From: Parus major
Taxonomy: Eukaryota; Chordata; Aves; Passeriformes; Paridae
Assembly: GCF_001522545.3 (NCBI RefSeq)
Contig: NC_031770.1
Location: forward strand, 2,092,182-2,156,181
Direction of reading: 5' to 3'
DNA: 64,000 nt
The notes beneath the pieces are model-generated. The model was not told where the DNA came from. It did no database searches and was given only the letters and a program-made list of their open reading frames with translations. Made by a program: the position numbers and the translations under genes. Numbering within the stretch: position 1 is the first letter of the stretch; every line of letters begins with the position of its first letter. Positions 26,701-39,735 of the stretch are shown piece after piece.

Positions 26701-29700
26701 CATTTCCACAATTTATTTCCCCAGGGAAGTAATCCTGAAAGTTAAGCACTGGGAATGGAGTAGGAGGTGTTTGGTGATTTTCTAACAGCTTCAGTTAGGG
26801 AAGACATCTCCAGCCAAGCTTAAACACATTGAAATATTTCCCCTGCCTAAATGGGATTCTGGGATTAATGCCTATTGGGCTGTGTGCTCTCAGTAATACC
26901 GAGACTTTAAGCCAGAAAACTCAGAAAAGAGCGATGAGCATGATGCTGCAGGAGCTCCCAGATCTCTGGTGCTTTGCAGCCATATGCTCTTTGTTCTGCT
27001 GCTGCCTGGGCAGAAGAATCACAGGAATTACATGAAAGAGATTCACCTCTGGCACTCAAGGAGATGTTTTTAAAACCAGCAGAGCCCTGAAGCCCAGTGC
27101 CCCTCTCAAGTTCTGAGAAGTCAGGAAAGGTGACCCCCTGGTTCTCCTGTGCTGGGTTCAGCGAGAAGCCCAGAGCAGTGCTCAGGCAAGTACTGACCCA
27201 AAGACCTCACTGAAGGTATTCACACCTTTGCAAACTGAACATCACAAGAATACGCAGGTTAAAGTGAAAATTCTGACTACAGCCTGAGAGAAAAACATAA
27301 ATAATAGAAAAAAAAAGATGTGATTTTCCTCTCCTTTGGCAGAAGTTTGAAAAACTCAAAACTTTAAATGTGCATTTTCTATTTCCAAATGTAAAAATAT
27401 ATCTGCATGGTGCAAGCCCAACTGTGTGAGCTGAGTAAGAAGTTTTGGTAACTAAGGCAAGGTAAACAGAGTTTCCATTGTCCATTTATTTATTCAGCTC
27501 TTATTCCCTGGGGCTAAACTATACCATCTCTCTTCTGTGCACAGCCCTGCTTCTCCTTTTAGCAATTTGCTTATCGTTAGGCCCTGTACTGAGTTTACTG
27601 CTGGGAATCTGAAATTTTAGACCTCAGAAGATGCCATCATTCATTATCCTTGATATCATCCACTAATCCAAACCCTATCTTTCATCTGCCTACAGGTGAG
27701 TCCAATACCACTCCATCACACCTTATCTACCCGAGTCCTATTTCCACTCTCACTGGGGTCAGAAGAGCTGTACCTGTGCTGCAGATAATGCCCTGTTTTG
27801 TTTAAAAGAATGAAAAATAGGCTGAGGTAGAGATGGAGATGCAGAGAAAATAACCCTACGGAGTTTGTGTTCTCCCTCAGCATACCCTGGAGACTACAGG
27901 TGAGGTTTGAAGCAGCTTAGGGAAATACATGTGCAAGTGTCAAATGTTTGACACTCTTCCCTTCTGGAAGCAAGGTATGAAGCACACTTGTCACGTGTTG
28001 TTAAGAAAAGCACCAAATTCAACTGCAGTGATGGAATGCAAATTGTTTAAGTGGCCACGGCCTCCCTGGGGTGGAGAAATGGCCCTGCAGGGAGCTGATT
28101 GCTGAGGCCTCTTGCACCAAGTGCCCAGGAAGGCTCTGCCAAGGGGGTTTTACCTCCCTATCTGATGCTGTGTTGAGCTGACTTTTGAGTTAATATAAAT
28201 TATTCATGGCCCTTTTATCAGTTGTTTCTCCTACTTTGTCCTCTGCTTGATTTTGTTTCCAGCTGCCAGATTGCCTGGTGTCTCTCCAGTATAAATGATA
28301 AACTGATATTCCAGACACATTTGTCGTTATTTGACTTTTGCTAACAAATTCATACATTTCAGCATTTTAGTATTAATATATCCCAGGGTTAAATTACAGG
28401 AATTACAATGGTTGTTTTATCATCATAAAGAATACTCTGAATTCTTTGTGCTCTATTGGAGTTGTGAAATTATTTTGACATTTTTAAATCCCAAGAGTTA
28501 TTTCCAAGATACAATAGAATTGTTCAGTGGCTTCCTTTTGCCTTTTCTTTAGCTTTGCAGTTAGTAATAATTTTCTTTACTAAGTGATGCCCATTAGCTA
28601 CATGCATAAACTCCCAAAAAGTATCCAAAAGAAAGTACAATCCACTGTTATAATCCTATCACAGCAAAACTGTTTGGGAGTTCCTTTGTAAAATGCCTTA
28701 AAAATTGTGTGCACAAGAATTTTCTATCAATGGCTGAGAGACTTTAGGCGAAACAACCCCTCAAAGCATTCAACTCCTTCTAAAAAAACCAAACCTATAA
28801 AATCATGTGAATTTATCCTACTTAATTAGATTTATTAGGCACAGAATCTAAGCACAAAGGAAGCATTTTCCAGGCAATTACAGAGAGCAGATCCCATTCC
28901 TCTTTGTAGCTTCCCTGTCACAAAGGAGTTGAATGAACGTGGATGGAGCTGTGACATCTGTACTACCCAAGGATCTGTCCCCAAAACATTACAAATGAAT
29001 CCCTGACCCACACAGTTCTGCAGTTTAACAGCCCACATTAACAGCCTCTGCTGCTTCCAGAGATTAGAAATGCCCAGAGAAAATCCCCATGGTCTCCATT
29101 CATCCCTGAGCTGCTCTCTAATCCCATTACAGCTGCACTGCAATGTTGGAGTGGTTAATTGAGCAGTTAGGAGCGTGGAGTACAGTTAAATGAATAGGAG
29201 ATGAAGAGATGAGAGAGTCCAGGACAGAGATGAGAGAGCCACAAGGAAAAAAAATAGAGACACTGGGAACTCCCATGGTTAAGATTCATAAATCTCCAAA
29301 TTTAGGCTGAGATGAGTCAGTTCTGAGGAAAAGGTAAACCCCAGTATTAGGGGTTTATCCTAATTATTTAACCCAACTGCAACATCCAGTTCAGAATGTC
29401 CATCAGCCCACGATGTCCACAGAAAAGCTGAGGAGGAAAAGCACCAAGACACAGAAAAATCAGGTGTGAAGAACCTTCTTCCTTAAGACACACCAAGCTT
29501 AGAACTGCCACATGCAGTAAAGCTGAATTTCTGTCCCCCTTTGTCCTGGGTTTGCCCAGAGCTCCTGACTGACAGAGAAGCACAGATTTCAAAGCAGAAG
29601 TTGGCAACTGGAAGTGTCAGGAGAGACGAACAGAAGAAAGAAGACAAGTGCCCAAGTCAGCAAAGCACTCTCAAGAGAAAAGACTTTGAAGAAATGAGTT

Positions 29701-31048
29701 GTGGCTGGTTTTTGGCAATGAAACAAATAACATGTTAAAACCAAGCTGGAGACTGCTCCTTTCAGAGGGGCACCTGACCCTGTCAGTTTGCACATGCTCT
29801 CCCCACATCTCACCGACTGTTCTGCTGCAGAACTGGATCTGGGGAGGAGCAGAAAGCTGGAACAAAAAGCAGCTAAAACCTGGGAACTGCAACAACTACA
29901 ACGAACAGCTTCAGCAAAACAACTAAAGTAATGTTTATTTCTGTAAGTAAACCTAAGAGATTAAATGCTCTTGTTTCTTCCTCTGTCAGCCTGCTTGATA
30001 CATTTCTCATGTAACACCTGACACTTGAGCAACAGTGAATTTAGTAACTAGTTCTCTTTGTTGATAGCTGTATCAGTCTGGATATGCAAATCATCCATCA
30101 TAATATTGAAAAGGTCCCAGCATTTATTACAACAACATACATGCAATGCAATTCTGTCCTGTGCAGCCAGTCAAGCACAGCCAGGGAAGTGTCCAACAGC
30201 TGCCTGAGATGTGTGACCTCAGGGCTGAACCAGAGTCAGGTACCAGCGCCTGTTGCTGACATGGAGCAGCCTGTGGTCAAGCACTTCCCCCTCTGGCTTT
30301 GAGCTGTTCCACAAGTTCCTTGACAGTTACAGCTGCTTTCAGGAAGAGCATGCCAGGATTCAGAAACTGGGCCTTCCTTCAGCTTGGCCTCCAGCCAGCC
30401 TAGTGTGAGAGACAGGCTCCTCACACAGGTCAGGACCCCCACAAACCCCAGCATTTCCTTTTGAAATGAAAGTGTCAGAGCAAGGCTTAGAAAAACTGTG
30501 CACTTTGATGCTCTTTGATCCTATGAAGAGTTAGACTTTGTATTGAGACCTGCCCCAACACTCTTGAGGAAGCTTGGCCAACATGCAAAACAGAGTATGA
30601 GCTTTATTCCTCCATTTATAACACATTCCTTCACCAGAAACTCAAGGAATGAAAGCAAAGTAGAAAAATGTCTCCTGTGCACACGTCAAAGTGTTTCTAT
30701 CTGAACAGATGTCCTCCCTTTTCTACAGCAAGCAAACACACTCTGGCATGACTCAACTAATGCACAAACATGATAAACCTACTGGAAGCAAAGCAATTGT
30801 GCTTTTCCTTTCTGATATTATTATATCTGCCAGATAGATGATATCGTTCCATGCAATGCTTTATTAATCAAAGCTGAGGAGGTTGCCTTTCTCAGTCATT
30901 AAAATTCCATGTTTGCAGGTGCTGATCACCTAACACTATCTTTCATGTTTTGCATTTTTTCTTATATTTGACAATTCATTAGGCATTTGCCTGTGCTATT
31001 TCCCCAAGAAGGTTATGCATTACTCTTTGAAGTAATACAGATACATAC
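23716..31048. other. Long featureless stretch
   Basis: I find no CR1 tail, LTR, RNA gene or strong exon across about 7 kb. Perfect-looking donor words on either strand (for example CAAG|GTAAGT on minus near 24320, CAG|GTGAGT on plus at 27703) lack good partner acceptors. A 25 bp minus-strand segment, 29838-29814, has an excellent pyrimidine-rich acceptor and donor TCG|GTGAGA. It is too short to judge. Confidence 0.5.
29205..29238. repeat. Two-copy 21 bp direct repeat
   Basis: AGAGATGAGAGAG occurs at 29205 and 29226, a period of 21 bases, with near-matching sequence between. A minor slippage-type repeat. Confidence 0.8.
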
Positions 31049-31140
31049 CTGTATTTATATAAAGTTTCTTGCCTATGAGTGATCTTGCTTTGATGGACAT
31101 ATTTAATCAAGACATTTTTACATCCACAGAGCTGTGCACC
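31049..31140 (-). other. Exon-like open segment (92 bp), uncertain
   Basis: On the minus strand the donor is excellent (TACAG|GTATGT). Thirty codons upstream are open in just one frame, containing GAQLCGCKNVLIKYV and then a K/H/Q-rich part, despite the A+T-rich composition. The acceptor (AAATTCTAG) is weak. It would start on a codon boundary and end with two spare bases. That does not join directly to the 19.1 kb candidate, so another exon would be needed between them. The surrounding 30780-31140 also has homeodomain-like ATTA words and could be a conserved non-coding element rather than an exon. Confidence 0.2.
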
Positions 31141-32577
31141 CTAGAATTTCTCACATCACAGATATACTTTTATCACTCAGGTAAACATCCCCAACATGAT
31201 ACAGCACAGATTTCAAACTCCACTCAACACAGGGACACAAAGTAGTCACCAGCATCCTCTTCTCAACTGACTGAACACCCTCAAATATTCAAAGGCATTA
31301 CCCAGGCTGCAAGCCAGGAGTTTTCCTAATGGAGAAATACTCCGGCTTCTTTCACAAATGAGGTGTATTTTATGTATTGTATTTATAAAAGGGTAGGTTT
31401 TAAAGGCATCTCAGGAATCCAAGTACAAGTGCTCCAGCACCAAATACAGCTCTCAATATATACTGCAGAATTGCACAACTCTACACATTCACTCTTCATT
31501 GGAAATTCCTGTCACTTCCACATCAGGTATATCCTAAAACTTCCCTACAAAACTGATCTGAATTCTAAGACAAAAACAAAATTATATTTGCCTTTTATTG
31601 CTTATTCTAAATGGACGGGGTTGGAGAACAAGCTTTTGCAAAGCTGCCACATCTAAACAATGATCACTGAAATCCCATTTATGATAACCTGTACAAGCAA
31701 AGGTGATTGCAATGTATGAAAACAAAGACTTTTGGAACCAGTCTCCTGTGCCTGGTCACCAGTAGCATGGTATCAGCACAGATTCATTGTCCAGCCCCTA
31801 CAGGTAGGCAGAGAAGTAAGAGCAGTAATTACCTCCACAACACACACAGTTTCATCCCCCAATTTCCACTGTCTCATTCAATCCCTGCCTTAAAACTCAA
31901 GCAATTGTGCACGTAAGACCTGAACAGGTTTTGCTCAAAGAATCAGAGCATCCTCCAGAGTGATGACTTAACTTTGACCTCCAGGAAAAAATACCTTCCA
32001 AGAAAAGCCACAAAACCTGAACACCATTAAATTCAGCAAGCACAGCCAGTGAAGCCATGAGGAAGAAGCAGTACACTGGATAAAACTATCCAGATGACAG
32101 TCCTTGTTTTCCTCATGTGCCCTACAAAGTATTTTACAGAACACTATTATTCCTCCTGAAAGTTGACTGGAGGTACAGTTAGAAGCCATCCAGGGCTATT
32201 CTCAAATGATGTCCAAGAATAATCCTATTTGTTTTCAGGCCTCCAATTAACCTGCTGTCCATCCAGCTGGGTGAGGAGGTTTCAGCCTCTATGTTTTAGG
32301 GGGCAAATGTGTCTCTGGATCACCTATGAAGGCTTGCACATCGCACCCAGTGTGGAGAACAACCTGACAGGCATTCCATAGATTGCTTACTGCTGATTTT
32401 TCTTTTTTGAGAGAATTAACAATTTCCTCTGTGCTCAAACACTGCAATGCAGAATTGGAAGGAATGTCCTGGGTTCAGTGTGCTGCTATCACAATGATCT
32501 CACCACATCGTATTTCTCCTCAGGGCATCACATTAAAAATCACAAGGAACATCTTTAAATGCTGAAACATTTCCTGA

Positions 32578-32645
32578 ATATTAAATAATTTTTAATATAA
32601 TTTAAATTGTTTCTAAAATCCCTATAAATAAATTTTTCTTTTTTA
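32578..32645. repeat. A+T-only low-complexity patch
   Basis: Nearly pure A/T with repeated AATTTTTAATAT and AATAAATTTTT words. No origin, promoter or element is implied. Confidence 0.7.
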
Positions 32646-33947
32646 AAAGAATCAACCTGTTAATATCTGAGTGTTAAAGGCCAGGACTTCACAAGCAATT
32701 TAAGCTCTGGAATAACTTGAAAGACTCCTCTATTAAATATTGAAAATTCCTTCCAAAGTATAAAATTACAGACATTGTGAATTAGGGTGGTAGAAGTAAT
32801 ACCCTCTTTTCCAAATTATCCTATTTTCCTTGTTCAGATGATGCAATTTATTATGGAGTGAATAATTCATGAGTACTATGAGACCCTGGCCAACCCTGCA
32901 CAAAATCAGTTGTGAACAACACACTGGTTGAACTTTAGGCACCTTTGCTGTGGTTACCTTCACTTCCCAGCATCCCTGGTTTATTGGCTGGCTTGTTCTT
33001 CTCAAAACCCAAATCACCAAAATTTGCACAAGAACTTGCCTCCACACTGACCCAGCAAAATAAGAATATGTAACACCAGCTAAAGTCTGGGAATGTCACC
33101 CCATGCTCTAAACTTTCAAAAGGACTTATGGATAGTATTTCAGATATCTTGAAGGCACAAGAACCATTTTTTCACTGGAAATTAGTGAGAAATAGGTGTT
33201 CACTCAGAGCTTTTGTGCTTTCTACCCCTGTCCCCACCAAAATACCTTAATTTACAAAAAAAATATTAAATACTTAAAAACATCCCGCAAACCCTAATAA
33301 TCCTCATACTCTGGTTTCAGGAATTCAGAGTTTCTTTTTAACTTCTTAGAAAATAACAGCTCAAAGAAACTGAATTCCCTGTACTTTAATCTTCCTTTTA
33401 GTCCAGAAGAAAGACAGAGAAAGGGCAAAAAGGTGTAAAAGAGCTCAAGACATTAATCACAATGGCAGCAGCAGCCTGAGTTCTGCTCTGAGTCAAGAGA
33501 AATCTCACAGACACCTCGTATTTCTGACTCCTGACTGTGAGAAGCAAGCTAGATATTGATGGAGGAATGGAAGGCATGTGACTGAGGGAATACACATTCA
33601 TTTCAGACAGTGGTCTGAGATATGTGAGGGAGCTAATCCATTGCTGCCTCCTTTCCCTAGTATTAATAATAATTCCTAAATTTATCAGTGACTTTGGGAG
33701 TCATTTTTCTCTTTTCCACATGCTAGACCTCAACAATGAAAAGCTGTAGCCATAGTAACCCTGATGCCATTATTAGGGAGAACAGTACATCCACTCAGAA
33801 AACAAAAAAGTGAGTTTAAAATGAAACATCAGCATTGAAATGGCAAGGGTGGGGGAAAGGTATTTGTGGTGTGTTGTAAAAACAAATATGTCCAAGGACC
33901 AATTCAGCATCAGTGTCAATAAAATGAGCAGCTTGTGACATTCCATG

Positions 33948-33965
33948 CTGCTGCTGCTGCTGCTG
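33948..33965 (+). repeat. (CTG)6 trinucleotide repeat
   Basis: Six perfect CTG units. Short and probably little variable. No coding context supports a leucine or glutamine run. Confidence 0.95.
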
Positions 33966-36900
33966 GAAGCCTTTTTATTTTTTTTCTGGTTTTTAGCAAC
34001 TCAGGCAGTTATGACAAAGAGGCCAAATGGCCAAGAATGTCACCTGTGATATCCTACCCCTGCTGATGTCCATGGTCTGTCTCTGGGTGATTTTGTAGGG
34101 ACAGAATTTGTCCAGTTTACCTCTGGGGAGAGCTTCTGAGCAGGATCAAGTTGGCAGGACACAGGGCAGTGCAAACTTCCTGTACCTCCATCCTGAGTGT
34201 ACCCTGGATGTAGGAGATGCAGCCATGCCACAGCTATGATCCTAAATCCTGCCAAACTAAACTTGCAAAATCACCTGGTAATAACAGCGTGGGTGAAGAC
34301 CACAGCAACACTCCTCTTCCTCCATGGGATCCCTTTGGAAAGCAGTATCTATGCATTTGGCATTTCAGTGAACTGTGTTTTCTAACCTCATCACTGAGGT
34401 CTCACCAGCACTAAATTACAGAGTGACAGCAGCATTATTGGGTAACTCCTCCTCTACCCACCTTCCACACCATCGTGCCCTACAGAGGAGATGCAGAAGA
34501 GAGGCCCCAGATATGTGAGGAATTCCATTATCCACACAATTTCCCACAACAGCCCTAAACTCAGGTACCTCCTGTGGAAAGCTCCTGTTTGGCAGCAAGA
34601 GCAGCATCAGTGTCTGGGTGTTCCCACAGGGAAGGGAAGCAGGAGCTGGTGAGGGACAGAGGCACAGACACACTTTGCAGCTTCTCCAGTGGCACCGGTG
34701 ACCCGACACGAGCGGCTTTAAGAGATCATCCGTGCCCCAAAGAGCCACATCTGAAGCCCATTTGTCAGTACCATGTACAGATGGAGCTGCCATCCAAATT
34801 CAGCGTGGCTCTTTAACCAGCAACCCCAAAATCAAATAGCAAAGCTCAGGGACACCTGCAGTGATGCCCAGCATGGAACTGGCTTGTCCCTGCTGTTATT
34901 TTAGAGTTTCTGAGAATGTATCCTGATTTCTTTTAAAGCGTTTCTTTTGCATATTCCCTGCTGGAGCAAATGATAGCACTATAAATGACTCAAAAAGCAT
35001 TTAATTTAGATTTAATAGGGCAGTAAAAAAATCTATGGGTTCTAAAAGAACACTTAGATCAGTTTAATGAGTACATGGGATAAATCTGGGCAAGAAATAT
35101 TCCATCAAGACAACACAGTGCCAGGTTTGGAGTTCATTACCTGGGAGATAGATTTGCTTACTTTACATTTGTAATTACATTTGCAATAGAAGTTGCAACC
35201 CAACTGAAGCTCAACCCCCCTTTTTTTTTGATGTGAATTAGCAAATGGAAATGCAGAAAACCCAGGAGCACTTCATCAGCTTGTAGCCATTGTGGACACT
35301 TAGTGAAAATCAGCCCCTGGAGCTCCTGCACTTGGCACAGCCGGAATGCTCTCGCTCACCAGAGTCATTTCCAGGAGCTGCCCCGCTGAGGATGAGCTTT
35401 AATCAGCAACCCAACCATGCAAAACCTACCCTGGCTCTGTCTCCCTCTCCACCTCCCTTTTCTTTTTGTTTTTTATAGCAATCCTCCTTTTTAACCCATC
35501 TGCAGTAACCACAGCTCTGGATCAACTCCTGGCTTTTATTCTCCTTGGAGATGTCCTCAATCCCCACTTTTTGATCCTGCAGCTGCCCTGTGTGCAGGGG
35601 TGCAGCCAAACCTCCTCTCTCCTTTGGAGAGAGCTAAGCAAACAAGGGCAGTGACAAAAAATATTCTGAAAGTGCACACAGCCTCAATCCCTCCAGGAAA
35701 GAGAATGGATGGAGCAGCACAGAAAGATGGGAGCAGTGTCAGACAAGCCTCTCTCAAGTGAGGCAGCCATGGGCCCTCTCTCTCAAGACTGCACTTGAAA
35801 ATTCTTGTTTTAAACTGTGCTTGCTGACACAGCTAATAAATGCATTAAGGGCCTTATTAGGGGAGATGGATTCTGAAATGTGTACCTTTGCCATGTGGTT
35901 ACTTTGCCTATGAAGTTCAATTAGCAGTACCTACTTCAGAGAAACCATGGAAGGTGCATTTATAATTAATTTATGTCCTGCATTTTAAGGTACTCAGAGG
36001 AAAGGCATCCTAGGGGCACAGTATTACTATTAGCATGTTTCTGCACTGGCTTGTAAATATCTGTCCTACTTCTCTTTATTTTTCCTTCATTTTCAATGAA
36101 ATTACCATATTTTGGAAAAAACAAATGCTAATTGTATGAAACCTTTGGAAAGAAAATTCTCAAATAAGCTTGGAAATTAGATTTTCTTTCATAATTGAGC
36201 ATGTTTATTTCAGGCAATAGTACATGTAAGCCAGAAGAAAATGGGAATATAAAAATATATAGGATGTCTGCCACATAATAGTTCCTTGCAAGAAATGGAA
36301 CAATAAATATTTAATAGAAATGCAAATATAAAGCCATCTGAGGAGCAACTTTTGCCATCATTTCACAGAGGAGACCAAGTGGAGCTGGGTTAACACCCCA
36401 AACCTCCTTCAGGAAGCTGGGCCTTCAGCAATTCATCCCCCTCACCTCGAAAGGACTGAGCTGAATTATTTATGCTTTGGAAATCTTTGGCAGCCTGCAT
36501 TCATCAGTCCAGCACAGGAGATGCAGTTACTGCCTGTTGCTCCAGCCTGACAAGCTCTCCTCATGTGGGAAATCAAACAGAACAGCTCCAGGAATTCTCC
36601 CCTTGGCCACCTGGGTGCTGGCAGGTGGTGGCACCAGCTGGGACAGAAAATTGGGTTGGGTTGTTGTCTCAGACTCTGGCTGCAGCTCTGGAGGAGCTGT
36701 GTCCAACAGCAGGTGAAAGGACCTCAAGACTATTGGACGTTGTTTTCTTATCTCTTGGATGTCTTTGTGATCCAAATGAATGGGTTCTCTAATAATTAAG
36801 ATACTGCAACCTACTTAACTGATCCTATCACTGAGCACCTAACAGGAAGCATAAATCATTTTTCTCCCTGCTTTCTTAGTAAAACAAAACCTCTTTTTTT

Positions 36901-37119
36901 TTTGTTTAGATCCATAGAGAATCTTCAGTTAGAGAAATCTGCACAGAGCACCAATTAGCATTTGTTCTGGGATGCCCCATCTTCCTGTGCTGCAGCAGCA
37001 CCTTTCTTTTAGAAATGAAGATTAATGGAGTGTAATTTGGTAGGCAAAGCCAGAACCATCAGCCTGTGGTCATTTGCTCAGAATGCAGAATTAAACTAGA
37101 AAAAATGACTTAAACACAC

Positions 37120-37171
37120 CTGGCTGGGAGCACTGGATTGTCAGGGCTCCAACTGCTTGGCTGAACCACTG
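37120..37171 (-). other. Exon-like segment (52 bp) with a very good acceptor
   Basis: The minus strand has a long pyrimidine-rich acceptor (CCCACCTTTGCTCCTCACAG), 52 bases and donor CCAG|GTGTGT, which is moderate. Two frames are open. The one starting on a codon boundary reads QWFSQAVGALTIQCSQP and leaves one spare base. It follows the 39.4 kb candidate in phase, but its end phase does not meet the 19.1 kb candidate, so it is either a decoy, an alternative exon or one of several missing steps. Confidence 0.22.
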
Positions 37172-37957
37172 CTGTGAGGAGCAAAGGTGGGCAGGGCTCA
37201 TCCTCATCCACAAACTTACTACAGGGTGAACTCAGCAGGTTTCTGTTTTCTCCTGGAAAAAAAGAAATAGAATCAGAGATGGAGTTAAAACTCAAATATT
37301 TGCGGCACCATATCTCCACGAAAGCACTGCACCTCAGAGTAGGTGCTGAAGTCCAACACATTCGTATTTGTTAAACATCTACCCAAACTCCTTCAATATT
37401 TGAAATAAGGTAGCCATGAGCATAAGAAATTTGTATTTGGACCTGATGTTGCTTTATCTACTTGTCCTCAGTTCTTCCATATGCCATGGAGAGAGGAAGT
37501 GCCCAAACCTGTAAATGGGGTGATCTCACCAGACAGAGGTGCTTGAGAGTGACACTGCCACACCCAAACTGGTGTCACCTTGTGACATTTCACAGCAGGC
37601 ACAGAACTTAGCCCAGTTTCCACCATGGACAGAGGGGCTTTTGTAGTATCTTTTTTCTTTTTCTCTGAAAAGTAAAACAACTAACAAAAGTATTTTTTGT
37701 GTCTGGCCTAAAAAAGAAAAGGTGACTTCTCCCACCTTCAGCTCTGCAAACTCACTCTGACACCCAAGAGCAAAGCTGGGATATTCTGGCTCTTGTATCT
37801 CTGACAGCAACAAAACCACAACTTCTTAAACTCTGCTGGAGAGCCACAGAAATCAGAGACTGGTGCCACTGGACATCCTCTGCCAGGACAGTGTGCCTGG
37901 CCACCTGCAGAGGGAGCAGGGCTTTCGCAAGGAGGAATTCAGGCTCTGTGAAACCAG

Positions 37958-38066
37958 CTGGATAAAGCCTTGAGCAACCTGGTTTAGTGGGAGGGGCAGT
38001 TGGGACTGGATGATCTTTAAGGGCCATTCCAACCCTTTCACACTCTGTGATTCTCTGTGATTTCTG
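37958..38066 (+). mobile_element. CR1 LINE, extreme 3' end
   Basis: The sequence follows the last ~100 bases of avian CR1: 'ggataaagccttgagcaacc', 'tggtttagtgggagggg', 'gggactggatgatctttaag', 'ccattccaaccc', then the terminal octamer-type repeat 'ctctgtgattctctgtgatt'. Plus orientation, strongly 5'-truncated. A small deletion removes part of the 'tgtccctgcccatggcaggg' section. The 171-codon minus-strand frame at 38368-37853 runs across it and is not a gene. Confidence 0.93.
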
Positions 38067-39315
38067 GTTATGTGCTCTGTTTGAGCCCTGTCCCACAAGA
38101 AGCTCCTCATGGCCATTCCTGGGGAATTCACTCTGTTTTCCTCATGTTCAGGACTCACTGAAGCGTTTAATGCACTCAACTTTGCCTCCTTCACTTTACT
38201 GTATTTTAAAGAATCCTGGTTCAGTTTTGCTCCTGAGCTGTCTTGTGGTGCAGGACCACAGCATGGCCCCATTTCCCTGTGTCCATATGATTTTCCCTTT
38301 GAACACATTCCTGGTGGAAGCCAGGGTAGGAATTCCCATCTGTTTTCAATGGCTCTAAATAGCAGCAAAGGACCAATCCCTCTATATTAGGGACAAAATA
38401 CATTTGAGACCTTCTGTAGCTTGTGAGATTCTTCTTTGCCTGACACTGAAAGAGCTGGTGAAATTCAGGATACAAGGCAAAAATGACATCCTGCCACTAT
38501 TCTCCTTCTCTGTTCTACCTGTGTAGAGCAGCCCCAGGGAATGTCTCCACTCTCTTTAAAAGGTGGAAGAAAGCTGAGGCACCAGCCACGAATTTCTGCA
38601 GTGCAAAGGTACTTCAAGCCCCCTCTCCTCCTTCCTGCCCATGCCATATCCTGGACACAGTGGTGGGACAGCAGCCAATAGAGCAATGCCAGGCATTTCT
38701 GCCAGCAGCAGTGCCTTTCTACCTCTGGAACAGTGCAGAGAAATAACAGTGCCACCAGAGTTATATCTGCATTCAGCTTCCCCTGTTAACACCCTGCTTA
38801 GATAGCACAACTGTGCATCTTAATGGTCTCTCACCAATGGGCTGTATTTGGATATTTTTCTTGTTCACAGCTCAATAAATACTAATATTTTTCTTCATGG
38901 ACTTAAATTCAAATATTCTATCCAAGGTGCATACCTGTAAATAGTTTCCCTGTAGGCCAGCTCCTCGTTTGAGAAGGATTTGGTAACAAGAGGAATGGAG
39001 TGGCTGATTCCCAGCCAATTATTTATTCAGAGAAACTTCTCCTGCTTGTGAGCAGACTGCAAAGTCCTCAGGTCTGTTTCTCACTCAGAATTATTCATGG
39101 CTTTTCTCAGTGACAGAGAGTTGGTCTGCAAAAATGTGCATTTCAGAATTTTTCACCCGAAGAAAGCTCAGTCTCTCAGGGATCTGGGAACGTGACAATC
39201 CATACAAGAAATACAATGCTGTGCTGCACTTTGGACATTGACAATGTAACACTAGCCTGGAAAAAGAGCTAAGGATGCTTAGATTCTAGGAATTTCTTTA
39301 TTTTTTAGTCTATAC

Positions 39316-39457
39316 CTGGACATCTTTGTCCTGTATTTCTGTAAGGGGAATGCCAGCAGGATTGTTCCAAGAGCCAGAGTTTTTAGATGTCGATAGTCCA
39401 TCCCAGTACCCCGAACAGCCGATATCCAACACATTTTTGGCTCTGGAGGGTGATGAA
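39316..39457 (-). CDS. Candidate internal exon (142 bp), minus-strand chain
   Basis: The minus strand shows acceptor CAGTTTTCTTCTTGATAG, 142 bases and donor GTCCAG|GTATAG. One base completes a split codon; 47 further codons are open and end on a codon boundary. Parts read SSPSRAKNVLDIG and NNPAGIPLTEIQDKDVQ. The segment keeps three CpGs in A+T-rich surroundings. It lies about 200 bp downstream of the 39735-39660 candidate with matching phase (two spare bases there, one here, giving serine). I recognise no family. Caution: the plus strand is also open across 39290-39664 and could equally be read as a peptide, so strand choice rests on the splice sites. A pseudo-exon or an unrecognised repeat remains possible. 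Confidence 0.38.
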
Positions 39458-39659
39458 CTATCAAGAAGAAAACTGTATTTCTTTTCCAAGAGAACCTCTG
39501 ACCCATGGCCTGTTGCTTGTTTCAGACATATCATCTCATTACCCATAAAGATACATTATACTGCTCTTTTCTTTAAAAAAGTACTGCAGGATCCCTATCC
39601 CAGTGAAGTCAAATGGAAATCTGCTGTACGGTCCCTCCAGGTAATGATATTTTTCTTAC

Positions 39660-39735
39660 CTTAAAAGTGGACCATAAACACTATCATCTTTGATATGGTA
39701 CCTCTTAAACAAATTTATCCTGCATATTTTTATTC
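39660..39735 (-). CDS. Candidate internal exon (60 or 76 bp), minus-strand chain
   Basis: The donor is strong (TTTTAAG|GTAAGA). Upstream, one frame is open and reads INLFKRYHIKDDSVYGPLL, ending with two spare bases that fit the next candidate at 39457. Two acceptors are possible: ATATGCAG (exon starts at 39719, one spare base) or ATTGCTGAG (starts at 39735, two spare bases). Neither has a strong pyrimidine tract. The longer form would join in phase to the 48955-48892 candidate, which ends with one spare base. A stop lies immediately upstream of the longer form. The intron to the next candidate would be about 200 bp, short but normal for birds. Confidence 0.33.

Larger units (their letters stand above)
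31150..37119. other. Non-coding stretch, possible intron
   Basis: Largely A+T-rich DNA, most extreme at 32578-32645. Apart from a short CTG repeat I recognise nothing. Tiny minus-strand splice-flanked pieces near 34118 and 36447 (about 15 bp each) are not supported well enough to call. Confidence 0.5.

Noticed and set aside
29541..29575. 'tgtcctgggtttg' as the start of a bird ERVL-type LTR
   Set aside because: The similarity stops after about 13 bases; a similar short word near 32467 also lacks an LTR body.
37853..38368. 171-codon minus-strand open frame
   Set aside because: It runs antisense through a CR1 tail, so it is not a conserved gene.
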